From contig NZ_OBEL01000007.1 in assembly GCF_900215605.1 (NCBI RefSeq), positions 62,001 through 126,000 of the forward strand: 64,000 nt of DNA. Reading direction: 5' to 3'. Positions within the stretch are counted from its first letter, which is position 1. Each line of letters starts with the position of its first letter. The stretch is from Cohaesibacter gelatinilyticus. Lineage in GTDB: Bacteria > Pseudomonadota > Alphaproteobacteria > Rhizobiales > Cohaesibacteraceae. The translations under genes and the position numbers were made by a program. The notes beneath the pieces are model-generated. The model searched no databases and was not told where the DNA came from. It worked only from the letters and a program-made list of their open reading frames with translations. Below are positions 26,581 through 34,699 of this stretch, piece after piece.

Positions 26581-27321
26581 AATTTGCAATTAGATGTAAA
26601 GCGCTTTGATCCCGAAGCTTTCAGCCCTTCACCAAACTCGAGCAAGGAACCATCCGGTCTGCATGTCGCCCTGATCATGGATGGCAATGGCCGCTGGGCA
26701 ACCCAGCGTAAAATGCCGCGCCTTTATGGCCACAAGATGGGCGTCGAAGCGGTGCGCAAGGTCATCGAAAAAGCCCCGTCCCTGAAGATTGGCATGCTGA
26801 CCCTTTATGCGTTTTCCAGCGATAATTGGGCGAGACCGCAAGAAGAAACCGATCATCTCTTCTCACTGCTGGAGCGCTATTTGAAAGCAGAGATTGACAC
26901 CTTCATCCGGCAGGGCATTCGCCTTGTCTTCATCGGCAGGCGAGATCGCATCCCTCAAAAACTGCGCCGCCAGATCGAGTTGGCCGAACATAGATCCCGC
27001 CAGGGCAAGAAGCTGGTCGTTCGCATCGCACTGGATTATTCCGCCCGCCATCAAATCCTCACCGCACTTGCCGCTCAGCCCCACGCCACCGAAGAAAGTC
27101 TCTCCCGTGCCTTGAGCGGCATCGATCAGGCCTGGCCGGTAGATCTGCTCATCCGCACATCTGGCGAACAGCGCCTCTCGGACTTCCTTCTCTGGGAATG
27201 CGCCTATGCAGAGTTTCTTTTCTCGCCCATTCACTGGCCCGATTTCGACGGACAGGCACTCGCAGACGCCATTGAGACTTTCACCCATCGCGACCGTCGC
27301 TTTGGGGCAATCAAGCCCTGA
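26572..27321 (+). CDS. uppS: Cis-prenyltransferase (UppS-like)
   Basis: 249 residues of the undecaprenyl diphosphate synthase family: HVALIMDGNGRWA with the catalytic Asp, LTLYAFSSDNWARP, the ALDYSARHQI block and DLLIRTSGEQRLSDFLLWECAYAEF. It condenses isopentenyl diphosphate onto an allylic primer to make a cis-polyprenyl carrier. A 30-residue N-terminal extension precedes the core. It is not next to cdsA/dxr/rseP as the housekeeping uppS usually is, so it is probably a second, regulated paralogue. An AAGGA site precedes the ATG. Confidence 0.88.
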   Translation: MQSNLQLDVKRFDPEAFSPSPNSSKEPSGLHVALIMDGNGRWATQRKMPRLYGHKMGVEAVRKVIEKAPSLKIGMLTLYAFSSDNWARPQEETDHLFSLLERYLKAEIDTFIRQGIRLVFIGRRDRIPQKLRRQIELAEHRSRQGKKLVVRIALDYSARHQILTALAAQPHATEESLSRALSGIDQAWPVDLLIRTSGEQRLSDFLLWECAYAEFLFSPIHWPDFDGQALADAIETFTHRDRRFGAIKP

Positions 27322-27356
27322 ACACCTTCCTTGATTATCTGCAAGATTTTTGAAAC

Positions 27357-28934
27357 ATGACTGAAACCACAAGCACTTTGCTCCAGAAACCCTCTCCTTT
27401 TCGCCTGATCAGCAATCATCGGCGCTTCACGCACGCCCTATTGCTGGCTCCAATTCTTATTCTGTTATTTGATTGGTTCTTCCATGATCAGGAGATCGGC
27501 CTGACTGTTCCTGCGGCCTTTTTTGCGCTCGGCATTGCAGTTCTTCTCACAGGCCGAAACATGCACGGCAATCACAAGATCAACAGCAGCGTAATCATAT
27601 TCTTTTTGCTGGCACTGCTCCCAGCAATCGAAGATCTGACCCCGCTCTCCTTCCTGCTTGCCATGATCGGGCTGATCATTCTGACCTTTGCCGCCAATCA
27701 TGCCAGCCGCAAAGATCCTCTTTCATGGCTTGATGCCATCTGGGGCTTTGTCTGGCGGATACCCTTGCGCCTGTTTCAAGATCTGGCCCGCCTGCCGCGT
27801 GCCTCTCGCCGCAAGGGCAAAGGCATCAATTTGCGCGGTCTGGAACGGACATGGCTGGTACCAATCCTCTTCACCCTGATCTTTCTGGCCATTTTTCAAA
27901 GTGCCAATCCACTGCTGGATCAATGGCTGAAAAGTCTGGACCCGGGACACTGGTTTCAGGTATCCAGCCTCACCCACCTGTTGGTCTGGGGTTTCTATCT
28001 GATCCTCATCTGGCCCTTCCTGCACCTGTCCCGCAAGCTCTATCGCCCGGCAACGAGACAGGTAAAATCCCAACCCTCAAAGATCATTGAAATTCTCAAA
28101 ACTTATAGCCTGAATGACAAATCCACTTTGCTCTCACTGGCGCTGTTCAATCTGCTCTTCATCCTGCAAAATGCCAGTGATATTCACTTGCTGAACAATG
28201 GCTATGAATTGCCAGCTGGTTACAGCTTTTCGGAATTTGCCCATCAGGGCGCTTATGCTCTGATCATGGCAACATTGCTGGCTGCCGCTTTCATCCTTGC
28301 CTTTGACAGCTCGAAAGCCAGCCCGAAAGACAGCTCAAAGGATAGCCCGGAAGACGGCACTGAAAAGAGCAATGACAAGCCAGTCCTGATCCGGCCTCTG
28401 CTCTATCTATGGGTCACACAAACCATGCTGCTTGTCTGTTTCGCCATGTTGCGCCTCAAAATCTATATCGATGCCTATAGCCTGACATATTTGCGCCTCT
28501 GGTTGCTTATCTGGATGGCACTGGTGCTAACCGGGCTGGTCCTCATCCTCATCAAGCTCCTACGCAAGCGCTCCGCTCGCTGGCTGATCAATGCCAATAT
28601 CATCGCCACGCTTGTGATACTCTATGGTGCAAGCCTTACCAATTTCCCGCTTTTCATTGCCAACCATAATATCGAAGCGGCAAAAGCCGACCCCGACAAA
28701 CATCTCGATGCTCGTTATCTGGTGGAGTTGGGCCCATACGCCTTGCCAGCTCTCAGAAATCTGGAGTCTAATCCCGACTATGCAGACGTCAAAAGACGAC
28801 TGAACTGGCACGGACAGCATCCCGCCAACCTATCAATCTGGATCAATGGATTCGAGAGAGAGATCAAACGGGAGCAGGCCAATTGGAGACAATGGAATTT
28901 CCGCCGCGCCCGCCTGATCTCAGACACTGAATAA
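27357..28934 (+). CDS. Large polytopic membrane protein (DUF4173/DUF4153-like)
   Basis: 525 residues with about 11-12 membrane helices and a soluble C-terminus with HLDARYLVELGPYALPALRNLESN and WRQWNFRRARLI, as in DUF4173-type proteins. A low-complexity charged loop of Ser/Lys/Asp (SSKASPKDSSKDSPEDG) lies in the middle. Starts 36 bases after uppS and is presumably co-transcribed. Function unknown; an envelope role is suggested by the prenyltransferase neighbour. Confidence 0.8.
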   Translation: MTETTSTLLQKPSPFRLISNHRRFTHALLLAPILILLFDWFFHDQEIGLTVPAAFFALGIAVLLTGRNMHGNHKINSSVIIFFLLALLPAIEDLTPLSFLLAMIGLIILTFAANHASRKDPLSWLDAIWGFVWRIPLRLFQDLARLPRASRRKGKGINLRGLERTWLVPILFTLIFLAIFQSANPLLDQWLKSLDPGHWFQVSSLTHLLVWGFYLILIWPFLHLSRKLYRPATRQVKSQPSKIIEILKTYSLNDKSTLLSLALFNLLFILQNASDIHLLNNGYELPAGYSFSEFAHQGAYALIMATLLAAAFILAFDSSKASPKDSSKDSPEDGTEKSNDKPVLIRPLLYLWVTQTMLLVCFAMLRLKIYIDAYSLTYLRLWLLIWMALVLTGLVLILIKLLRKRSARWLINANIIATLVILYGASLTNFPLFIANHNIEAAKADPDKHLDARYLVELGPYALPALRNLESNPDYADVKRRLNWHGQHPANLSIWINGFEREIKREQANWRQWNFRRARLISDTE

Positions 28935-28955
28935 CACCCCACCAAGTTCCCCGGT

Positions 28956-30389
28956 TCAGCTCGCTGGTCCGGGTGCCGCACGAGAGCGCTTACCCATTGC
29001 GCCGTAAGCAGCCAGTCCCAGCGTGATCATTGCCAATATAGCAGCCCCACTGAAGGTCATGGAAAAGGCATGGGCAACATCTGTTGCCGGGGCTTCTGCT
29101 GCATCTCCTGTTCCCAGCATTATGACGAACAGGCTGGACATGGCAGAAGCTCCGGTCATCAGGCCCAGATTGCGCGACAGGCCAAGCAATCCGGACAATC
29201 GCCCGCGCTGATCAGAGGGTGCATCCATCAGCACAGATGTGTTATTGGCCGCCAGAAACATCTGAAAGGCCGGGGTCAGCAAGATCAAAGCCATCACATA
29301 TCCGCCCACGCCAAAGACAAGCGGCAGGAAGGCCAGACAAAGCAGGCCGATCATGGTTTGAAGCAAGCCAAAGATCATCACCCGATCAGCGCCAAAGCGG
29401 TCCACCAGCCAGCCAGCCGGAATACCCGCCAAAGCTGCCACTGCGGGCCCGACAGCCAGAACCAAACCAATCAATGCTTCGTTCAACCCCAACGAGAAAG
29501 CCAGAAAGAAGGGCCCAACCACCAGCGTCGACATCATGATGGTGCCAACCAACCAATTCATGGCAAAACCGATCCCGGTTGTGCGATCCATCAGCAAGGT
29601 CATGGGCACCAAAGGAGATGTGGCTGACCGTTCGATGAAGACAAACAAAGCCAGTGCGCCCAAGGTCAGCAAGACAAGAGCGCCCATATCCAGAGGCAGC
29701 ACTGCCACACCCCCGCTGGTGGCCAGCGCATAGGCAACAAGCGCAACCACCAGCACGAGAGTCCCCCACAAATCCAGATCTTTCAATGAGCTTTTGTGGC
29801 CTTCTTCATCTCTTGCCAAGGCACTGAGAGAGAGAAGGAATGTCAACACAGCAATCCCGGCCAAGAGCCAGAAAGCCATCCGCCAATCCCCCCAGCTGAG
29901 CAACAAACCACCAAGTGATGGTCCCAAAGCCGTCCCCACGGCAGAGGTAGTGCCAATCAGTCCCATGGCGGCACCAAGGCGCTCGGCGGGTATACGATCC
30001 CGGGCCAAAGACATGGGCAAGGCAATCAAGATAGCCCCACCAAATCCTTGAACGGAGCGACCCAAAATCAGCCAGCCAAGGCTGGGTGCCATGGCACAAA
30101 GACCAGAGGCAAGGATGAAGAGAGAAAGCCCCCAGAGAAGCACGCGGCGGCGACCAAACAGATCCCCCAACCGCCCGGCAGAGACGATGGTCACCGTCAC
30201 CGACATCAAATAGGCAAGCACCACCCATTGCACATCGGACACACTGACCGAGAAGACATTGGAAAGCGCAGGCAACAGAACCGATGCCACCGAAATGCCA
30301 AGGGAGGCCGTCAGTGTCGCAGCAGACAGACTGATCAAAATGGGCAAGGGCAATCGGGCTTGCGTAATGTCGCTCGCTATAGGACTCAT
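28956..30389 (-). CDS. MFS drug-exporter family protein (DHA2, 14 helices)
   Basis: 477 residues with about 14 helices. The DHA2 pattern is visible: motif A GRLGDLFGRRRVLLWGL and the helix-5 antiporter motif region GTTSAVGTALGPSLGGLLLSWGDWRMAF. Such proteins expel hydrophobic compounds using protons. Divergent from a MerR regulator with a dyad operator between them. Confidence 0.88.
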   Translation of the reverse strand: MSPIASDITQARLPLPILISLSAATLTASLGISVASVLLPALSNVFSVSVSDVQWVVLAYLMSVTVTIVSAGRLGDLFGRRRVLLWGLSLFILASGLCAMAPSLGWLILGRSVQGFGGAILIALPMSLARDRIPAERLGAAMGLIGTTSAVGTALGPSLGGLLLSWGDWRMAFWLLAGIAVLTFLLSLSALARDEEGHKSSLKDLDLWGTLVLVVALVAYALATSGGVAVLPLDMGALVLLTLGALALFVFIERSATSPLVPMTLLMDRTTGIGFAMNWLVGTIMMSTLVVGPFFLAFSLGLNEALIGLVLAVGPAVAALAGIPAGWLVDRFGADRVMIFGLLQTMIGLLCLAFLPLVFGVGGYVMALILLTPAFQMFLAANNTSVLMDAPSDQRGRLSGLLGLSRNLGLMTGASAMSSLFVIMLGTGDAAEAPATDVAHAFSMTFSGAAILAMITLGLAAYGAMGKRSRAAPGPAS

Positions 30390-30434
30390 GGGGAAAATCT
30401 CTTGTTTTGAAAACTATCTAGAGATATTCTGCCA

Positions 30435-30454
30435 CTTCAAGTCAACTTTAAGTC
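30435..30454 (-). promoter_or_regulatory. MerR-type dyad operator in the MFS promoter
   Basis: On the minus strand ACTTAAAGTTGACTTGAAGT is a 20-bp dyad with two mismatched pairs, lying 46 bp upstream of the MFS start. MerR regulators bind such sites between an over-spaced -35 and -10. It is the best candidate for the divergent MerR protein. Confidence 0.55.
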
Positions 30455-30483
30455 AAGAGGATCCTCCCGATCTCATATGCATC

Positions 30484-30648
30484 ATGAGGATTTTTGTGAT
30501 CTGACGCGGAAATGTGATGCCGAGGATCGCAACATAGGTGGAGCTAAAGCGCGTTCCCGAAAAGTTGCAGACTTTTCGCATAAGAATTCGCTCAAAAAAT
30601 GAGAACCGGAGGCGAGCATTGACAAAGTCAGAGCGCAAAAAGACCATG
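30484..30648 (+). repeat. Element D copy 1, interrupted by an A element
   Basis: Left block 30484-30537 (starts ATGAGGATTTTTGTGATCTG) and right block 30600-30648 (starts TGAGAACCGGAGGCGAGC) match the copy at 55375-55487 almost base for base. The 62-bp interval between them here is replaced by 10 bp in the other copy, and most of it is an A element. The right block carries the GGAGG and TTG that start the MerR gene. Confidence 0.85.
30547..30600 (+). repeat. Element A copy 3, inside element D
   Basis: AAGCGCGTTCCCGAAAAGT...ACTTTTCGCATAAGAATTCG, a close match to the consensus half of element A, plus orientation. It lacks the second hairpin seen in the riboswitch copy. It accounts for most of the length difference between the two D copies. 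Confidence 0.8.
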
Positions 30649-31068
30649 ATGCAGGGATCGGTGAAATTGCTCGATATCGGTGTGTTATCCAAGGAAAGTG
30701 GAATTCCGCCTTCGACCCTGCGCTATTATGAAGAAATCGGATTGATCCAGTCCGTGGGACGCAATGGCCTGCGCCGTCAGTTCGACCAACCGGTCGTCAC
30801 CAAGCTGGCGCTGATCTCGTTGGGCAAGTTGGCAGGTTTTTCGCTGGAAGATATCAAGGGCATGTTTGCCGACGATGGCACCCCGCAATTGCCTAGAGCC
30901 GAACTGCATTTGCGAGCCGATGCGTTGGATCAGCAGATCCGCAGCCTGACCAAACTGCGCGATGCCATCCGCCATGTCGCCGATTGCCCGGCCGACACTC
31001 ATATGGATTGCCCCAAATTCCAACGCTTAATGGACGTCGCTGCCCGCACCACCAGCATGAAACGGTAG
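30619..31068 (+). CDS. MerR family regulator
   Basis: 149 residues if the TTG at 30619 is used; GGAGG lies 6 bases upstream of it. ATG codons at 30646 and 30649 are alternatives without a good binding site. The MerR HTH (LLDIGVLSKESGIPPSTLRYYEEIGLIQSVGRNGLRRQF) is followed by a helical dimerisation region and a Cys-containing tail (DCPADTHMDCPKF) that might sense metal or oxidant. Presumed activator of the divergent MFS exporter. The leader and first nine codons lie in the duplicated element D. Confidence 0.87.
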   Translation: MTKSERKKTMMQGSVKLLDIGVLSKESGIPPSTLRYYEEIGLIQSVGRNGLRRQFDQPVVTKLALISLGKLAGFSLEDIKGMFADDGTPQLPRAELHLRADALDQQIRSLTKLRDAIRHVADCPADTHMDCPKFQRLMDVAARTTSMKR

Positions 31069-31078
31069 GAAGATCACA

Positions 31079-31621
31079 TCATTGTTGTTCTAAGAGAAGG
31101 CTGTGGGGTTGATCCACTGCATACCATGACGAGGCTTCAACTGTTTCTGGATCATCATTCTCTGCCAAGATGAAATGGAACGATGGACTGCGACATCTAC
31201 CCAGATTGGACAGCCGCAATTTCATTGATTGTTCGCCATATTCAATAGCCAGTTTGTTTTTCAGCTTCAGCCCCGGAAAGCGATGACTCAAACACTCTTC
31301 ATCTTCAGTTCCCACAGTCACCGAACATCCATTCTCACCCCATTCCAGAGCATCAAGACCTTGCCCTGAGCATGGAGAAGCCAAAGCTTTGGTTTCGATT
31401 GAGAGGTCCATCTTCACTTCATCCAAGGCAATCAGACCCTCAACGACCAAAAGAATGGCCGAGCACTTTCTAACGTCATAACCTTCCGGAAGGTTTGGCT
31501 CAAACTCAAAGGCCTTGAATGAAATCTGCTCATCAGTAAGATCATGAGCACTAACGGAACCAGTGATACGGGCTACTCCAATACCTGTTTCGACACTCAG
31601 GTCTCTTGCAAATTCAGGCAT
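31079..31621 (-). CDS. Uncharacterised protein, partner of the HELGH protein
   Basis: 180 residues, soluble, mostly beta-like pattern with acidic character; no signal peptide or membrane segment. Family not recognised. Its start lies 3 bases after the stop of the HELGH-motif gene, so the two form a tight operon and probably work together. An immunity or modulator role is possible but unproven. Confidence 0.65.
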   Translation of the reverse strand: MPEFARDLSVETGIGVARITGSVSAHDLTDEQISFKAFEFEPNLPEGYDVRKCSAILLVVEGLIALDEVKMDLSIETKALASPCSGQGLDALEWGENGCSVTVGTEDEECLSHRFPGLKLKNKLAIEYGEQSMKLRLSNLGRCRSPSFHFILAENDDPETVEASSWYAVDQPHSLLLEQQ

Positions 31622-31624
31622 TGT

Positions 31625-32446
31625 CTACTCCTGCATTCTCTCAGGCAGCTCGAATGGTTCTGGGGCAAAAGGGATCTCACCCGCATTTTTCAAGCGTTTA
31701 CGGTATTTATCCGCAAAGGCATGGGCATAGACTTCCCGCTCGGATGTGGGTCTGGCGAAATACAAATCCTCAGCAGTATCGTTGTCATACTCGCCATCAA
31801 TTGCCGAGTTTCCAAAGATGACTTTATAGGAATAATCCGCCCAATGTCCCAACTCGTGCAAGAATGTGCGAAACAGCAAAGTGCTGCGAATGGCATCTTC
31901 GGTCAGCTCCGCGCGAAAATCCCGCTTGGTCTCTACAAAGCGATGCCCGTCGTCATTGAGACGATTATACTCATCCCGGTCCTCCAAGCTCATGCGCCTT
32001 GGCCAGATGAGACTATCTCCAATCTTTTGCGCTTCCAGCACAATCGCCGAGCCTTTATGTTTGCCAAACTCGGAATAATAGAAGAACCGCCCCCATACAG
32101 GATTTTGCTGGCGCTGCTTTCTGGTCGGTTGCCTGAAAACAATGATATCAGGCAGCGGAGGCACATCGATTGCCACCAGTTTCAAGAGCTTGATAACATC
32201 AGCCGGAGAGCATCCATAAGAAAAGCCTTCCTTGGGTGTCTCATACAGGATGGTAATATCACAGCCATAAATGATGGCTTCCATCTCATAGGGTCGCTCA
32301 AGCAGCTCGTGGAACAATGTGAGCTTGCCGGTTTTGTCGCACCAGCTGGAGGGAATGCGCATATCATTCGACTGGGAATAACCCGAACTCTTTGTGCCAA
32401 TGCGTCTGTTCCGCCGCTCTGGTCTCCAAAATTTACTCACATTCAC
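31625..32446 (-). CDS. Zincin-like protein with HELGH motif
   Basis: 273 residues. A zinc-protease motif FLHELGHWADY (HELGH at 197-201) is followed about 35 residues later by SEREVYAHAFADKYRKRL, where Glu236 or Glu238 could be the third ligand as in minigluzincins. The N-terminal 190 residues match no domain I know. No signal peptide, so probably cytoplasmic or delivered by another route. Substrate unknown; operon with the downstream unknown gene. Confidence 0.72.
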   Translation of the reverse strand: MNVSKFWRPERRNRRIGTKSSGYSQSNDMRIPSSWCDKTGKLTLFHELLERPYEMEAIIYGCDITILYETPKEGFSYGCSPADVIKLLKLVAIDVPPLPDIIVFRQPTRKQRQQNPVWGRFFYYSEFGKHKGSAIVLEAQKIGDSLIWPRRMSLEDRDEYNRLNDDGHRFVETKRDFRAELTEDAIRSTLLFRTFLHELGHWADYSYKVIFGNSAIDGEYDNDTAEDLYFARPTSEREVYAHAFADKYRKRLKNAGEIPFAPEPFELPERMQE

Positions 32447-32575
32447 ACCTTTCTCAATTTTTCTCCACCATAGATTGAGACAAATAAATTAACAAACAAA
32501 AATAGAAAAGCCGCCCTAGAAATGAGAGGGGCTTATTCATTTGCAGATCCGAGCTTCGACTGAATCTCTCACTCC

Positions 32576-33634
32576 CTATCTCGAGCGGCCAAGCAGCCAG
32601 ATGAAGAAGAGGCCGCCGATGAAGCCGGTGACGATGCCGATGGGCATGTCTTCCGGGGCCATGATGATGCGGGCAACGGTATCGGCCCAGACAAGAAAGA
32701 TAGCTCCGAACAAAGCAGACAGCGGCAACACCCGGCGATAATCACCGCCCACAATGGCGCGCACGATGTGAGGGACCATCAATCCCACAAAGCCGATCAT
32801 ACCGGAAAATGCCACCATCACGCCGGTGATCAGCGCCCCGACCACAAAGATGATCAGACGGAAGCGCTCCACCTCAATGCCGAGGGTGGTAGCGGTCTCA
32901 TCGCCAATGGTCATGGCATTGAGCTTAGCTGACTGCATACCCAACCAGATGCCACACAGTATCAGGATGATCAGCGGATAGACCAGATGCGACCATTGCG
33001 CCAAACCGAGCCCACCCAGCATCCAGAAGATCACCGTATGGGTGGCCCGTGGATCACCGAGAAAGATCAGGATATTGGCACAGGCCATGATGACAAAGGA
33101 GACAGCAACACCGGTGAGAACCAATCGGTCTGCACTGGTGGAGCTGGCAAATTTGGCGATCAGCAATACCAAAAGCGTCGCCAGCAATGCCCCGCCAAAG
33201 GCAAGCAAAGGCACGGTCAGAAGCCCTAGAAACAACCCGGTATGAAGCAAAGCCAGGATAGCCCCGAAGGCTCCACCGGATGAGATGCCCAATAGATGCG
33301 GATCGGCCAGCGGGTTGCGGGTCACGGCCTGCAAACAGGCACCGACCATCGCAAGTCCGGCCCCGACCATGGCGGCTAGAAGCGCCCGTGGGAAACGAAT
33401 ATCCCAGACAATGGCCTCTCGCCCTTTGGACCAGAATGGCTCAACCAGCTCGGGGAAGGCGCGACCGGCAAGTATGCTCCATACCGTACCAGTGGGGATT
33501 GACACGGCCCCGACGCTGATTGAGACCGAAACCGAGGCAATCAACAGCAAACCACCCAGCAACAGGGACAATTTCAGCCGGGACTGGTAAGTCGATTTAT
33601 GGTGCGGAAAACCCCTCTCAACTGCCTCGGTCAT
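32576..33634 (-). CDS. ABC transporter permease, FecCD/BtuC family
   Basis: 352 residues with about ten helices and FecCD blocks (RFPRALLAAMVGAGLAMVGACLQAVTRNPLADPHLLGISSGGAFGAI, GMIGFVGLMVPHIVRAIVGGDYRRVLPLSALFGAIFLVWADTVAR). It forms the membrane channel for vitamin B12 or iron chelates. Last gene of the cobalamin-riboswitch operon, 3 bases after the binding-protein gene. The riboswitch favours B12 or a related cobalt compound as cargo. Confidence 0.9.
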   Translation of the reverse strand: MTEAVERGFPHHKSTYQSRLKLSLLLGGLLLIASVSVSISVGAVSIPTGTVWSILAGRAFPELVEPFWSKGREAIVWDIRFPRALLAAMVGAGLAMVGACLQAVTRNPLADPHLLGISSGGAFGAILALLHTGLFLGLLTVPLLAFGGALLATLLVLLIAKFASSTSADRLVLTGVAVSFVIMACANILIFLGDPRATHTVIFWMLGGLGLAQWSHLVYPLIILILCGIWLGMQSAKLNAMTIGDETATTLGIEVERFRLIIFVVGALITGVMVAFSGMIGFVGLMVPHIVRAIVGGDYRRVLPLSALFGAIFLVWADTVARIIMAPEDMPIGIVTGFIGGLFFIWLLGRSR

Positions 33635-33637
33635 TCC

Positions 33638-34576
33638 TTAAGCTCCCCGGAAAGCCTTGGCCAATTTCTTGATGGCCTTGATGTTGCGAGGGCCGGGCGT
33701 TGCTTCCACATAATCCAGAACAACAAAGCGATCATTCTTCACCGCATCGAGATTGGCAAAGGCAGGATTGTTCATCATATAGGCGCGCTTTTCTTCGGCG
33801 GTGACCTTGCCGTAATTGACGATGACGATCATTTCCGGGTTGGCCTCGACAACCTTTTCCCAGCCGACCTTGGTCCAGCTCTTCTCCACATCATCCATGA
33901 CATTGCGGCCACCTGCGGCCTCGATCATGGCTGTCGGCATGGCGTATTTGCCTGCAGTGAATGGCGTATCTTCACCACTGTCATAGACAAAGACACGCAA
34001 TGGGGTGTCAGCGGTTTTCAGCTTGGATTTGAACTCGTCCAATTCAGCCTTGTAGCCATCAACCAGTTTCTGCGCCTTGTCTTCGACATCAAAGATACGG
34101 CCCAAATTCAGCAGATCATTATACATATCCTGCATGGAAACCTTGGCTTTCTCGCCAATATGGATGCAGCTTTCGGTCAACTCGTAAACCTTGATGCCAA
34201 ATGGCTCCAGGGTTTCTGGCGTCACTTCACCGCCAACCTTCATGCCGTAATTCCAGCCAGCAAAATAGAAGTCGGCATCGGCACCGATCAGCACTTCCTT
34301 GGTTGGATATTTTGGGGACAGCTCAGGTAGTTCCTTGATGCCTTCACGCATTTCTTCATCCAGTGTTTTCCAGCCGGAAATACCGGTGAAACCAGCCATG
34401 CGGTCGCGCAGGCCAAGCACCAGCATCATCTCGGTCAGATTGACATCGTTGGAAATGGCGCGCTGTGGCGGAGTATCAAAGCTCACAGAGCGATCACAGG
34501 ACTGAACCTTGGTCTCGGCCATGGCCGCACCGGACAGAAGGGTGAGCGCAAGCGCAGTTGTAGCAAGAAGTTTCAT
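33638..34576 (-). CDS. ABC transporter periplasmic binding protein (BtuF/FepB type)
   Basis: 312 residues with a signal peptide (MKLLATTALALTLLSGAAMA) and a helical-backbone binding-protein fold (RAISNDVNLTEMMLVLGLRDRMAG...EVLIGADADFYFAGWNYGM...VVEANPEMIVIVNYG). Presents cobalamin or a metal chelate to the permease. Separated from the upstream ATPase gene by 116 bp that holds an A element and a hairpin. Confidence 0.88.
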   Translation of the reverse strand: MKLLATTALALTLLSGAAMAETKVQSCDRSVSFDTPPQRAISNDVNLTEMMLVLGLRDRMAGFTGISGWKTLDEEMREGIKELPELSPKYPTKEVLIGADADFYFAGWNYGMKVGGEVTPETLEPFGIKVYELTESCIHIGEKAKVSMQDMYNDLLNLGRIFDVEDKAQKLVDGYKAELDEFKSKLKTADTPLRVFVYDSGEDTPFTAGKYAMPTAMIEAAGGRNVMDDVEKSWTKVGWEKVVEANPEMIVIVNYGKVTAEEKRAYMMNNPAFANLDAVKNDRFVVLDYVEATPGPRNIKAIKKLAKAFRGA

Positions 34577-34593
34577 GGGGTGTTCCTTTTATA

Positions 34594-34647
34594 ACGTGTT
34601 CCCGAAAAGTTGAAGCACTTTTCGGACAAGAATTCGTTTCAAAACAA
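34594..34647 (+). repeat. Element A copy 4
   Basis: CGTGTTCCCGAAAAGT, a loop, CACTTTTCGGACAAGAATTCG, then TTTCAAAAC. Plus orientation, inside the ABC operon between the ATPase and binding-protein genes. Confidence 0.82.
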
Positions 34648-34648
34648 A

Positions 34649-34699
34649 GTCTTAATTCGCTCCATACGATCTCCGAGATCGCAAGAAGCGAATTAAGAA
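34649..34699 (-). promoter_or_regulatory. Hairpin at the 3' end of the ABC ATPase gene
   Basis: CTTAATTCGCT pairs with AGCGAATTAAG across an inner CGATCTC/GAGATCG stem, giving a long two-part hairpin that begins at the ATPase stop codon. No T-run follows. It may tune expression between the ATPase and the downstream binding-protein gene. Confidence 0.6.
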
